Origin: Terrimonas ginsenosidimutans
GTDB lineage: Bacteria; Bacteroidota; Bacteroidia; Chitinophagales; Chitinophagaceae
DNA: 64,000 nucleotides
Direction: 5' to 3'
NCBI RefSeq assembly: GCF_022012415.1
Contig: NZ_JAKLTR010000005.1
Location: forward strand, 248,001-312,000
Below the pieces are notes generated by a model. The model was not told the origin of the DNA, made no database searches, and saw only the letters and a list, made by a program, of their open reading frames with translations. Of this stretch, positions 7,785-16,380 are shown piece by piece. The number at the start of each line of letters is the position of its first letter. Position 1 is the first letter of the stretch. The translations under genes and the position numbers were made by a program.

Positions 7785-9038
7785 ATGGAATTCAAAAGGG
7801 TAGTAGTAACTGGAATGGGAGCTTTGACACCATTGGGTAATTCAATCGATGAATACTGGAATGGATTGGTCAATGGAGTGTCCGGCGCAGATATGATCAC
7901 ATTGTTTGATGCCAGTAAGTTCCGCACGAAGTTCGCCTGCGAAGTGAAGAACTTCGATGCGACGCAGTACATGGATAAAAAAGAAGCGCGCAAAATTGAC
8001 CGCTTCACCCAGTTTGCCCTTGTTGCCAGTGACCAGGCGATGGCGGATGCCGGCCTTAATAAAGAGAATATCAACCCTGACCGTATCGGCGTTGTTCTCG
8101 GTAGCGGGATCGGTGGTCTGATCACTTTCCAGAATGAAGTGCAGGAATTCGCAAAAGGCGATGGCACTCCCCGCTTCAATCCTTTCTTTATTCCAAAAAT
8201 GATCCTGGATATCGCTGCAGGACAGATCAGCATGCGTCATAACCTGCGTGGCCCGAACTATGCGGTGGTGAGCGCCTGCGCGAGCAGCACCAATGCCATT
8301 ATCGATGCGTTGACCCTTCTTCGCATCGGCAAGGCTGATATCATTGTAACCGGCGGTAGCGAAGCTGTGATCAGCGAAGCGGGCGTTGGTGGCTTCAATG
8401 CCATGAAGGCAATGAGCGAACGCAATGATGACCCTAAAACAGCCAGCCGCCCTTATGATAAGGACCGTGACGGTTTTATCATGGGAGAGGCAGCCGGCGT
8501 ACTGATACTTGAAACATTAGAACATGCAAAAGCCCGCGGAGCCAAGATCTACTGCGAAGTAGTAGGCGGCGGAGCAACTGCAGACGCACATCATATTACC
8601 GCACCACACCCGGAAGGTCTGGGGGCTAAAAATGTTATGCTGGCCTCACTGGCTGATGCTAACATGAAACCGGAAGACATAGATTACATTAATACACATG
8701 GTACCTCTACTCCTTTAGGCGATATCGCCGAGGTAAAAGCGATCCTTGATGTATTCGGTGATCATGCCTATAAACTTAATATCAGCGCAACCAAGAGCAT
8801 GACAGGTCACTGCCTTGGCGCTGCCGGTGTTATCGAAGCCATTGCCTGTATCCAGGCGGTGAGAACCGATACGATCCCTCCCACGATCAACCACTTTACG
8901 GATGACCCGGAACTCGATCCTAAACTGAACTTTACGTTTAACAAGGCACAAAAACGCACCGTGAACGCTGCATTAAGCAATACATTCGGCTTCGGCGGTC
9001 ACAATGCCTGTGTTATAGTAAAGAAATTCCAGGATTAA
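7785..9038 (+). CDS. fabF: 3-oxoacyl-[acyl-carrier-protein] synthase II
   Basis: 417 residues, full length. It elongates acyl-ACP by condensation with malonyl-ACP in the cytoplasm. The KAS catalytic triad is complete: Cys165 in VSACASSTNAI, His305 in NTHGTSTPLGD and His342 in MTGHCLGAAG; the C-terminal GFGGHNACVIVKK is typical of FabF. The ATG at 7785 is clear. Confidence 0.98.
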   Translation: MEFKRVVVTGMGALTPLGNSIDEYWNGLVNGVSGADMITLFDASKFRTKFACEVKNFDATQYMDKKEARKIDRFTQFALVASDQAMADAGLNKENINPDRIGVVLGSGIGGLITFQNEVQEFAKGDGTPRFNPFFIPKMILDIAAGQISMRHNLRGPNYAVVSACASSTNAIIDALTLLRIGKADIIVTGGSEAVISEAGVGGFNAMKAMSERNDDPKTASRPYDKDRDGFIMGEAAGVLILETLEHAKARGAKIYCEVVGGGATADAHHITAPHPEGLGAKNVMLASLADANMKPEDIDYINTHGTSTPLGDIAEVKAILDVFGDHAYKLNISATKSMTGHCLGAAGVIEAIACIQAVRTDTIPPTINHFTDDPELDPKLNFTFNKAQKRTVNAALSNTFGFGGHNACVIVKKFQD

Positions 9039-9097
9039 TCGGCTAAGGGTCAACACATCCGCCTTTCCCGGCAGATTCATGTGTGCCAGGGGCGAAA

Positions 9098-9184
9098 GTT
9101 TACAAGTTTAATAGTTTTAATGTTTAAAAGTTCTGATCCGGAGCGTTTGAGCTATTAAACTTTTAAACTATTAAACTTTTAAAC
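9098..9184. repeat. GTTTAA-word inverted repeat between fabF and rnc
   Basis: Arms 9098-9117 and 9165-9184 match at 19 of 20 positions, spacer 47 nt; words of the type AGTTTAATAGTTT. It occupies the gap between the fabF stop and rnc. Confidence 0.75.
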
Positions 9185-9275
9185 CTACATTTGAACAGGT
9201 CGGCGAATTGAGAAACTTACTTTCTTTTATCTGTTGACCCGAAATCGTTTAATTTTTTTTCGTAGATTGATTCCT

Positions 9276-10025
9276 GTGGATTTCCTGACTAATCTTTTTA
9301 AAAAACACGCCGGTTCTACCTTTAAGAAGGAGCTTAAGAATATCTTAGGCTTTGAGCCCAAAGCTATTTCCCTGTACAAAACTGCTCTTACCCATCGCTC
9401 AGTCCGCGAAGGGGCTGATGAGAACAATGAGCGGCTTGAATATCTCGGAGATGCGATCCTCAGCGCCCTGATTGCTGATTATCTTTTCAAACGTTATCCT
9501 TACAAAGAGGAAGGCTTTCTGACCGAGATGAGAAGCAAAATGGTCAACAGGCAGCAGCTCAACGAGATCGCGACCCGGATGGGATTAAAAAAAGTAACCC
9601 TCTATAACAAAATGGACAGCTCACTCAAAGTGAGCCAGATCTTTGGAAATACACTCGAAGCACTTGTCGGCGCCATCTATCTTGATTCCGGATATAAAAA
9701 AACGTCCAAATGGGTGCTGGAATATATCATTCAGCCACATATGTTCATGGATGATCTTGAAACGCTGGAGATCAATCACAAAAACAAACTTTACGGATGG
9801 GCCAATAAGAACGGCCGTGTACTGGAGTTTGAAACAATGAATGAAAAGCTGGAAAATGGCCGTCGCCTCTTCACTATCGCTGCCGTCATTGACGGAAAAT
9901 CCATCGCCGAAGGCAAAGCTTTCAATAAAAAAGACGCCTCCCAAATTGCCGCCCAGGCTGCTGTAGAAAAGCTCGGGATCGTTAATTCTGATTCGAAAAT
10001 AGATACGAACGCAAAACACGAATGA
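9276..10025 (+). CDS. rnc: Ribonuclease III
   Basis: 249 residues from the GTG at 9276 (MDFLTNLFKKH); a TTG at 9234 would add 14 residues and cannot be excluded. Cleaves double-stranded RNA in rRNA and mRNA processing. The signature NERLEYLGDAILSALIADYL holds the metal-binding Glu and Asp; a second acidic site is in NTLEALVGAIYLDSG. The last 65-70 residues are a double-stranded RNA binding domain (FNKKDASQIAAQAAVEKL). The extreme C-terminus (NAKHE and stop) is encoded by the start of the tandem repeat that follows, so the stop codon itself comes from repeat sequence. Confidence 0.95.
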   Translation: MDFLTNLFKKHAGSTFKKELKNILGFEPKAISLYKTALTHRSVREGADENNERLEYLGDAILSALIADYLFKRYPYKEEGFLTEMRSKMVNRQQLNEIATRMGLKKVTLYNKMDSSLKVSQIFGNTLEALVGAIYLDSGYKKTSKWVLEYIIQPHMFMDDLETLEINHKNKLYGWANKNGRVLEFETMNEKLENGRRLFTIAAVIDGKSIAEGKAFNKKDASQIAAQAAVEKLGIVNSDSKIDTNAKHE

Positions 10026-10034
10026 CCACGAAAC

Positions 10035-10427
10035 GCGAATGACCACGAAACGCGAATGAGCACGAATGGCCGCGAATAAACGCGAATAGCGTCTTACAGA
10101 ATTGACATTAGTTTACATTTTAATTATAGAAAGACAGTGTCCGGACCTTCATTGGTTAAGGGCTTAATTCGCTATAAAGCGAATGAAGAAAAACGCATTG
10201 TCCCGGGTCTGCGTCGTTTGGGATTATTGTCGTATGAAATTCGACCGCCCGTGAGGACATGGAGTCTGTCTGTCTGTAAGTTGCCTAATAGAAACTGGTA
10301 GTTTACTCCGGACGAAGATCCGGGGCAATGATCTGCCAAGCAGAAGAAACAATTATACAAATCTGTAAGACGTTATTCGCGTTTATTCGCGGCCATTCGT
10401 GCTCATTCGCGTTTCGTGGTCATTCGC
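10035..10427. repeat. Large inverted repeat, 66-bp arms of CGCGAATG-type words
   Basis: Arms 10035-10100 and 10362-10427 are reverse complements at 65 of 66 positions. They enclose 261 bp (10101-10361). Words are CGCGAATG, CACGAATG and ACCACGAAA; to the left a 17-bp word is repeated in tandem from 10017. The left arm begins 10 nt after the rnc stop. The right arm runs into the convergent epimerase gene and encodes its last residues. Confidence 0.92.
10102..10345 (+). ncRNA. Possible structured RNA inside the inverted repeat
   Basis: This non-coding 261-bp core is not repetitive. It starts with TTGACA (10102-10107), 17 nt, then TATAGA (10125-10130), a sigma70-like arrangement unlike the TAnnTTTG promoters nearby. 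It then holds a strong hairpin (CTTAATTCGCT / AGCGAATGAAG, 10 of 11 paired, loop ATAA), a CCGGA/TCCGG hairpin near 10309-10324, and a distant match between CCGGACCTT and AAGATCCGG that could close the structure. I see no RNase P, tmRNA, SRP or tRNA signature. Size and long-range closure would suit a 6S-like RNA, but I cannot confirm this. Confidence 0.3.
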
Positions 10428-10820
10428 ATTCGCGCAGAGTTCAACAAGTACCCCGTTCGTATGCTTCGGATGGAGAAAGCATACCAGTTTATTGTCGGCT
10501 CCCTTCTTTGGTGTTTCGTTAAGCAGCACAAATCCCTCTGCTTTCAGGCGCGCCATTTCTGCTTCAATATCTTCCACATCGAAGGCAATATGATGTATTC
10601 CTTCTCCTTTTTTCTCAATGAAGCGGGCGATCACACCGTCGGGATCGATGCTTTCCAGCAGTTCGATCTTATTCTCACCGGTTTGGAAGAAGGCGGTGTT
10701 TACACGTTCCGTTTCGACACTTTCGGTTTTATAGCAGGCGGTGCCCAGTAGTTTTTCGAACAGGGGTACGGAACTGGCGAGACTGGAAACGGCAATGCCT
10801 ATGTGTTCGATCTTTCGCAT
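10383..10820 (-). CDS. mce: Methylmalonyl-CoA epimerase
   Basis: 145 residues, vicinal-oxygen-chelate fold. Interconverts the (R) and (S) forms of methylmalonyl-CoA on the succinyl-CoA/propionyl-CoA route. Metal ligands are visible in KIEHIGIAV (His), GIHHIAFDV (His) and GVLVELC (Glu). The family normally ends just after VELC; here about 15 more residues (ANDHETRMSTNGRE) are encoded by the right arm of the inverted repeat, so this tail is repeat-derived. Stands alone, divergent from iscS and convergent with rnc. A B12-binding mutase-type subunit is encoded 20 kb away at 30264. Confidence 0.93.
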   Translation of the reverse strand: MRKIEHIGIAVSSLASSVPLFEKLLGTACYKTESVETERVNTAFFQTGENKIELLESIDPDGVIARFIEKKGEGIHHIAFDVEDIEAEMARLKAEGFVLLNETPKKGADNKLVCFLHPKHTNGVLVELCANANDHETRMSTNGRE

Positions 10821-10875
10821 TTTTATTGATTTTGAGGAACTAATGTAGCAATTTAAATACAGGAAAGATTCTTGC

Positions 10876-10883
10876 TAATTTTG
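10876..10883 (+). promoter_or_regulatory. iscS promoter -7 box
   Basis: TAATTTTG, an exact TAnnTTTG match, leaving a leader of about 18 nt before the ATG at 10906. Confidence 0.6.
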
Positions 10884-10905
10884 TATTGATAAATAATCGT
10901 TCATA

Positions 10906-12111
10906 ATGCCTGAGCTTCCGATATATCTGGATAATAATGCCACCACACCGTGTGATCCACGGGTGCTGGAGGCGATGATGCCGTATTTCACGTCGGTATT
11001 CGGTAATGCCGCCAGCCGCCACCATTCCTTTGGCTGGAAAGCCGAAGATGCTGTGGATGTAGCGCGCCAGCAAGTCGCCTCGCTGATCGGTGCAGAGCCA
11101 CAGGAGATCGTTTTTACTTCCGGGGCAACGGAAGCGAATAACCTCGCGATCAAAGGTGTATTTGAGATGTATGCCGGAAAGGGAAACCATATGATCACCA
11201 CCAGGATCGAACATAAAGCGGTGCTGGACACCTGCACGCATATCGAAAAGCTGGGAGGGGAAGTCACTTACATCAGTGTTGATAAAAATGGCCGGGTGAA
11301 CCTGGAAGAACTGGAAGCTGCAATCAGGCCGGGAACGATCCTGATCGCCGTGATGTATGCAAATAATGAAACGGGTACCGTGATGCAGGTGAAAGAAGTG
11401 AGCGATATTGCCCGCAGGCATAACGTGTTATTTTTTACAGATGCCGCGCAGGCGATCGGCAAGATCCCTGTTAATGTGCAGCGTGATGGCATCGATCTTC
11501 TATCCCTTTCCGCCCACAAAATGTATGGTCCGAAAGGCGTGGGCGCGTTATATGTCCGCAGGAAAAACCCAAGGGTGAGACTCACTGCTCAGATGGATGG
11601 CGGCGGTCATGAGCGGGGCTATCGCAGCGGGACACTGAATGTGCCGGGGATCGTTGGCCTGGGTAAAGCGGCAGAACTTTGCGCAAGGGAAATGGATGCC
11701 GAAGCGGATCGTTTGGGTAAACTCCGTGATAAGCTTCGTGAGGCTTTATTGCAGCTGGAAGCGACGACGCTGAATGGCGACCGGGTCCATGTTCTGCCTC
11801 ATGTGACCAATATCTCCTTTAATTACGTGGAAGGCAAGATGCTGATGCTGGGTTTTAACAGGGACCTGGCCGTTTCTTCCGGTTCAGCCTGTACATCTGC
11901 TTCGCTTGAACCCTCCTATGTATTAAAAGCACTGGGAATTCCCGACGAGCAGGCGCACAGCTCTTTTCGTTTCGCTCTGGGACGTTTTACCACGGAAGAA
12001 GAGGTTGATTTTGCCATAGAAAAAGTGAAAGAAACAGTAGAAAAACTGCGCGAGACCAGCGAAATTTGGAAAATGTACAGGAAAGGCGTGGATCTGAGCG
12101 AGATCTGGTAG
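10906..12111 (+). CDS. iscS: Cysteine desulfurase, IscS type
   Basis: 401 residues, close to the 404 of E. coli IscS. PLP enzyme that takes sulfur from cysteine for Fe-S clusters and thio-modification of tRNA. The PLP Lys is K205 in [11 protein letters not shown] and the active-site Cys is C329 in [13 protein letters not shown], on the longer mobile loop typical of group I (IscS/NifS) rather than SufS. The C-terminus [16 protein letters not shown] resembles the IscS tail that contacts IscU. An A-type carrier follows 95 nt downstream; no iscU is present in the window. Confidence 0.95.
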   Translation: MPELPIYLDNNATTPCDPRVLEAMMPYFTSVFGNAASRHHSFGWKAEDAVDVARQQVASLIGAEPQEIVFTSGATEANNLAIKGVFEMYAGKGNHMITTRIEHKAVLDTCTHIEKLGGEVTYISVDKNGRVNLEELEAAIRPGTILIAVMYANNETGTVMQVKEVSDIARRHNVLFFTDAAQAIGKIPVNVQRDGIDLLSLSAHKMYGPKGVGALYVRRKNPRVRLTAQMDGGGHERGYRSGTLNVPGIVGLGKAAELCAREMDAEADRLGKLRDKLREALLQLEATTLNGDRVHVLPHVTNISFNYVEGKMLMLGFNRDLAVSSGSACTSASLEPSYVLKALGIPDEQAHSSFRFALGRFTTEEEVDFAIEKVKETVEKLRETSEIWKMYRKGVDLSEIW

Positions 12112-12206
12112 AATTTCCTGTCACCAGACAGAAAAAAACGGGGTTCTGCACAACATATCGGACTCCGGAGTGTTAAATAAATACGTGTATCAATAACGAG
12201 TATACT

Positions 12207-12560
12207 ATGAATATAGCATTGGAAAACGGGATCATTGTAAGTGATAAAGCGAAATTGAAAGTGGAGCAGCTACTGGCTGAGGCTGGCCGGGACAATGATC
12301 TGACATGGTTCTTGCGAGTAAGCGTTGTCGGCGGAGGTTGCTCCGGGCTCAGTTACAAGCTCGATTTCGACAATGAAAGCCGTCCGAATGATCAGGTTTT
12401 TGAAAGCAATGGTGTGAAAGTCGTAACCGATCTCAAGAGTCTTCTTTATCTCGTTAACACCACCCTCGAATTCTCTGAAGGCCTGAATGGAAAAGGTTTT
12501 TACTTTAATAATCCGAATGCGAACAGGACCTGCGGGTGTGGTGAATCGTTCTCCGTATAA
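12207..12560 (+). CDS. iscA: A-type iron-sulfur carrier (HesB/IscA/ErpA family)
   Basis: 117 residues. Three conserved cysteines are in place: GGGCSGLSY near residue 45 and RTCGCGES at the C-terminus. Delivers or stores Fe-S clusters. Same direction as iscS with a 95-nt gap and a terminator behind it, so the two probably work as one unit. The symbol is by family; ErpA or SufA would look the same here. The stop codon abuts the repeat that starts at 12561. Confidence 0.93.
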   Translation: MNIALENGIIVSDKAKLKVEQLLAEAGRDNDLTWFLRVSVVGGGCSGLSYKLDFDNESRPNDQVFESNGVKVVTDLKSLLYLVNTTLEFSEGLNGKGFYFNNPNANRTCGCGESFSV

Positions 12561-12681
12561 ACGCGAATACGACAACGCGAATTTCGCTAATCAATTAATA
12601 TTTGAAAAGGGTCTCCTGCACACGGGGGACCCTTTTTATTTAGGATGCTAATTAGCGAAATTCGTGTATTAAAATTCGCGT
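12561..12681. repeat. Imperfect inverted repeat around the iscA terminator
   Basis: Nested pairs: ACGCGAAT (12561-12568) with ATTCGCGT (12674-12681), and CGAATTTCGCTAAT (12578-12591) with its exact complement at 12651-12664. The words resemble those of the 10035 repeat. The right half lies over the expected -33 region of the gldF promoter. Confidence 0.75.
12607..12640 (+). terminator. Terminator after iscS-iscA
   Basis: AAGGGTCTCC pairs with GGGGACCCTT (one G-T pair), 8-nt loop, then a T tract. Sits in the centre of the inverted repeat 12561-12681. Confidence 0.85.
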
Positions 12682-12684
12682 CTC

Positions 12685-12692
12685 TATATTTG
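12685..12692 (+). promoter_or_regulatory. gldF promoter -7 box, leaderless spacing
   Basis: TATATTTG followed by only CGAT and then the ATG at 12697. With the -7 box so close, transcription should begin at or beside the start codon. Confidence 0.65.
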
Positions 12693-12696
12693 CGAT

Positions 12697-13416
12697 ATGT
12701 GGTCTGTTTGCAAAAAAGAACTCCGACAATTTTTCTCCAGCCTGACCGGGTATATCGCCATCATCGTTTTTTTGCTGGTGAATGGATTGATGCTTTTTGT
12801 ATTTGATGACAATATTCTGGATTTCGGGTATGCATCGCTTGACCGGTTTTTTGAGCTGGCGCCGTGGATACTGTTGTTGCTGATACCCGCGATCACGATG
12901 CGGAGTTTTGCAGAGGAATTCAAGACGGGAACTTTTGAGATCCTGCAGACGAGGCCCTTGAGCAGGCAGCAGATCGTATGGGGAAAATACATGGGCAGTT
13001 TGATCGTTGTGCTGATCGCGCTGCTTCCTACCATTGTTTACTTCTTTTCCATTCAACAATTATCAGCGAATGAAGGGATTGATACAGGGGCAGCTATCGG
13101 GTCGTATATCGGACTGTTCTTCCTTGCCGCCGCGTTTACTGCGATCGGCATTTGCACCAGCAGTTTTACCAGTAATGCGGTTGTTGCGTTTATCATAAGC
13201 CTGATCGCCTGTGCACTGTTGTACTATGGATTCAGCGCCATCAGCCGGATGCCCGGGCTTGAAGGTGGTGCCGACTATTACATCGAAATGATCGGTATTG
13301 ATTTTCATTATCGCAGTATCAGTCGCGGGGTGATAGACTCCAGGGACGTGATCTATTTTATCACTGTCACCTTTTTATTTTTACTTCTTACAGGAAGAAA
13401 TCTTATAAAACGCTGA
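12697..13416 (+). CDS. gldF: Gliding/T9SS ABC transporter permease GldF
   Basis: 239 residues with six hydrophobic segments (ABC-2 permease type), starting MWSVCKKELRQFFSSLTGYI, typical of GldF, with the conserved cytoplasmic stretch SFAEEFKTGTFEILQTRPLS. Forms a membrane complex with GldG and an ATPase (GldA) in gliding Bacteroidota. It is followed 47 nt later by gldG; no gldA is present in the window. Needed for gliding in Flavobacterium, whereas its role in non-gliding relatives is less clear. Confidence 0.92.
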   Translation: MWSVCKKELRQFFSSLTGYIAIIVFLLVNGLMLFVFDDNILDFGYASLDRFFELAPWILLLLIPAITMRSFAEEFKTGTFEILQTRPLSRQQIVWGKYMGSLIVVLIALLPTIVYFFSIQQLSANEGIDTGAAIGSYIGLFFLAAAFTAIGICTSSFTSNAVVAFIISLIACALLYYGFSAISRMPGLEGGADYYIEMIGIDFHYRSISRGVIDSRDVIYFITVTFLFLLLTGRNLIKR

Positions 13417-13463
13417 TCAAACTAACCAATATCATTAGCTACCGATAAAACCGGATCTGCAGC

Positions 13464-15218
13464 ATGAGCAAACTAACAGATAACATTATTACATCAAAAC
13501 TGGGATGGCTGTGGTTGATCATTGCGCTTGTGATGATCAATCTTGCGGCGTCTGTTTTGCATACAAGGATCGATCTTACGAAAGAGAAACGATATACGCT
13601 CAGTGGCGCAACCAGTTCTTTATTGGGCAATCTGAACGGCCCTGTGGAGATCGATGTTTTTCTGAAGGGAGAGTTCCCGTCGGGGTTTCGCAAGCTTGCA
13701 AACAGTACCCAGGAGTTCCTGCAGCTGATGAAAGACCGGAACGGATCAAATATCCAGTACAGGTTTGTTTCTCCGCAGGAGAAGATCCCTGGATCTGATG
13801 TGATGTTCGGAGACTCGCTGGTGAATATGGGTGCTGTGCCGATCAATCTTACCGTACAGAAAGATGCTGGTCAAAGCAGTAACATAATATTTCCTGTTGC
13901 CGTCATGCGTTACAATGGGCGGCAGGCACTGGTGAATTTATATCCCGGTGCAAGCGGCCGGATCTCCCAGGAGGAGATCAACAGTGCGGAGGCATTAATG
14001 GAATACCAGTTTGCAAAGACACTCGACAACTTAAGCCAGAACCGCCAGCCGATCATTGGTTATGCAGTCGGGAACGGAGAGCCTACCAATTATAAAGCCT
14101 GGGATCTTAGCCAGACGCTCAGTAAAGGATATGATTTCCGGATGTTTGATCTTCAGAACTTCCCTGCGATCCCTGATAGCATGGGCCTGCTGATGATCGT
14201 TAAACCGATCACGCAATTTACGGAGCAGGAAAAATTGAAGATCGATCAGTATATGATGCGGGGAGGAAAGTTGCTTTGTTTTATGGACGCATTGATCGCG
14301 GAGCAGGATAGTCTCTCATTCAAACCTGAAACGATCGCATATGACCGTAACCTTAACCTCACCGATCTTTTCTTCCGTTATGGTCTGCGCGTGAATCCAG
14401 ATCTCATCATGGACCTTCAGTGCGACATGATCCCGCTGGTTGTCGGCGGCACGGCGGATAATCCGCAGATGGAGTTTCTTCGATGGAACTACTATCCCTT
14501 GTTCTCGCCGGGTACAGGTCAGATAATGAGTAAGATCCCTGGTTATATCGGCAGCAGGTTTGCCAATTCCATCGATACGATACAGGTGCCGGGTATTAAA
14601 AAGACGGTATTGCTGGCTTCTTCGGCGCATTCACGCACGATCAGCACGCCAGCGCTGATCAGTTTCAATGAGAACAGGAATACCCCGGAGGATGCGAAAT
14701 TCAATAAAAACGGGATCCCCGTGGCGATGATGCTGGAAGGGAAATTCACTTCCTTATACCGGAACCGTGCTTCGCAGGCGCAGCGAGACAGCCTTGCGGC
14801 AGTGGGTGTGGACTTTCGTGGTGAAGGGACCGAACCTGGAAAGATCATCGTAGTGGGTGACGGTGATATCGTATTGAACGATATGCTTCCCGGCGAGAAC
14901 GGCAATCCACCGCAACCTCTTCCAATGGGTTGGAACCGATATACTTATCGTGAAAGCGAGCGGCAAACGGATGCAGGCCGCTATTTCGTTCCAGTGGCAA
15001 ACCGGGAGTTCCTGCAAACCTGTGTGGAGTACCTGGTGAATAATCCGGCGATCAGCGAAACCCGCAATAAGGATATTGTTCTTCGCTTGCTTGATTCTCA
15101 AAAGGTGAAAGAGAACAGAGTTATGTGGCAATTCTTAAATATAGGTCTGCCTGTGATCCTCGTGATCATAGCAGGATTTATATTCCAGTATATCAGGAAA
15201 AGAAAGTATATAGCGTAA
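13464..15218 (+). CDS. gldG: Gliding motility ABC transporter substrate-binding-like protein GldG
   Basis: 584 residues. One N-terminal membrane helix (about 14-33), a large extracytoplasmic domain (PF09822 type, LTKEKRYTLSGATSSLL at its start), and a C-terminal helix (about 560-578) followed by RKRKYIA. This is the standard GldG layout. Partner of GldF, with which it is cotranscribed. Confidence 0.93.
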   Translation: MSKLTDNIITSKLGWLWLIIALVMINLAASVLHTRIDLTKEKRYTLSGATSSLLGNLNGPVEIDVFLKGEFPSGFRKLANSTQEFLQLMKDRNGSNIQYRFVSPQEKIPGSDVMFGDSLVNMGAVPINLTVQKDAGQSSNIIFPVAVMRYNGRQALVNLYPGASGRISQEEINSAEALMEYQFAKTLDNLSQNRQPIIGYAVGNGEPTNYKAWDLSQTLSKGYDFRMFDLQNFPAIPDSMGLLMIVKPITQFTEQEKLKIDQYMMRGGKLLCFMDALIAEQDSLSFKPETIAYDRNLNLTDLFFRYGLRVNPDLIMDLQCDMIPLVVGGTADNPQMEFLRWNYYPLFSPGTGQIMSKIPGYIGSRFANSIDTIQVPGIKKTVLLASSAHSRTISTPALISFNENRNTPEDAKFNKNGIPVAMMLEGKFTSLYRNRASQAQRDSLAAVGVDFRGEGTEPGKIIVVGDGDIVLNDMLPGENGNPPQPLPMGWNRYTYRESERQTDAGRYFVPVANREFLQTCVEYLVNNPAISETRNKDIVLRLLDSQKVKENRVMWQFLNIGLPVILVIIAGFIFQYIRKRKYIA

Positions 15219-15268
15219 GTTCCGGGTGACGTGATGGGGGTGATGTGATCAAGGGTGCTACCTGCTGA

Positions 15269-15295
15269 AACCCGGTGCCGGAATGATACCGGGTT
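15269..15295 (+). terminator. Weak terminator candidate after gldG
   Basis: AACCCGGT / ACCGGGTT stem with an 11-nt loop; the following bases are only moderately T-rich. Confidence 0.45.
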
Positions 15296-15363
15296 GGTTG
15301 CTTTATATTACCTCATTATCCTCCAAGAGCCCAACCTCTTTCAAGAATCTCATTGTCCAGCAG

Positions 15364-15371
15364 TATCTTTG
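15364..15371 (+). promoter_or_regulatory. terC promoter -7 box
   Basis: TATCTTTG, exact TAnnTTTG match, about 19 nt before the ATG at 15391. Confidence 0.6.
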
Positions 15372-15390
15372 CTACCTAATTTCTTCATGA

Positions 15391-16359
15391 ATGACAACTG
15401 ATCAGATCACCTACCTCGTGTTTGGGTGTGTTTTAGTACTTGCACTGGTCTTCGACCTGGGCTTGTTGAGTAAGAAAAATCAGAAAGTGACGATCAGGCA
15501 GGCTTTATACCAAACGTTTTTCTGGGTTGGTCTTGCGCTCGCATTCTTCGTCTTCATGTGGATAGAAAATGGCCAGACCCTGGCACTTGAATACCTGAGT
15601 GCTTACCTGATGGAATGGAGTCTGAGTATTGATAATATCTTTGTCTTCATCCTCATTTTTGCTTCGTTCAGTGTTAAAGAAAAGCATTACGGCCGCGTTC
15701 TTCTGATCGGGATACTGATGGCAATTGTCTTCCGTATCGTTTTTATAACAGTAGGTGTTGCGCTGGTAGATCGTTTTCACTGGATCTTATATATTTTCGG
15801 GGTATTCCTTGTGTATACAGGGTTCAAGATGTTTACCGCAAACCAGGACGAAGCATTTGATCCGCATGAAACAAAAATGTACAGGCTGTTGAAGCGTGTA
15901 CTGCCGCTGGTGCCCCATGATGGGGACGGCAAGTTTTCGGTAAAGGAAAATGGCCGGCGCAGGTACACGACCCTCTTTGTGGTGATCATTATGCTGGCGG
16001 CGATCGACCTTGTATTTGCGCTGGATTCCATACCGGCAGTGATGGGGATCTCCCGCGACAAACTGGTTATCTATACGTCTAATATATTTGCCGTTCTCGG
16101 ATTGCGCTCGCTTTTCTTCCTGTTGCGTGGTGCGGTGAACAAGTTTGACTACCTGCAACATGGCATTGCGATCGTACTCGTGTTCATTGGCGCAAAAATG
16201 CTTGCTGAGAAATGGATCAACCAGTATCTTGATAAACCGACCCAGGTATTTATCTCGCTTGGTGTGATCCTGGTCTGTATATCCGGCGCGATCTTCTATT
16301 CCATTTTTATTAAGAAAAAAGGCCTGCCCAAAGAAGTAAAGGAAGACGAAGTGTATTAA
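15391..16359 (+). CDS. TerC/Alx-family membrane protein
   Basis: 322 residues with about nine membrane helices. The family core is intact: EYLSAYLMEWSLSIDNIFVF and AAIDLVFALDSIPAVMGISR, with acidic residues inside helices likely to bind metal. Alx/TerC proteins are linked to manganese export and tellurite or alkaline-pH responses; the substrate here is not shown by the sequence. murF-alr begins 21 nt after the stop, so they are probably cotranscribed. Confidence 0.9.
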   Translation: MTTDQITYLVFGCVLVLALVFDLGLLSKKNQKVTIRQALYQTFFWVGLALAFFVFMWIENGQTLALEYLSAYLMEWSLSIDNIFVFILIFASFSVKEKHYGRVLLIGILMAIVFRIVFITVGVALVDRFHWILYIFGVFLVYTGFKMFTANQDEAFDPHETKMYRLLKRVLPLVPHDGDGKFSVKENGRRRYTTLFVVIIMLAAIDLVFALDSIPAVMGISRDKLVIYTSNIFAVLGLRSLFFLLRGAVNKFDYLQHGIAIVLVFIGAKMLAEKWINQYLDKPTQVFISLGVILVCISGAIFYSIFIKKKGLPKEVKEDEVY

Positions 16360-16380
16360 AGGGCGGCAACAAATCTCCGT

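Noticed and set aside
10101-10361. RNase P, tmRNA or SRP RNA in the inverted-repeat core
   Set aside because: The conserved P4-type, tag-frame and GNAR-loop signatures of these RNAs are not present; only an unassigned structured RNA is kept as a candidate.
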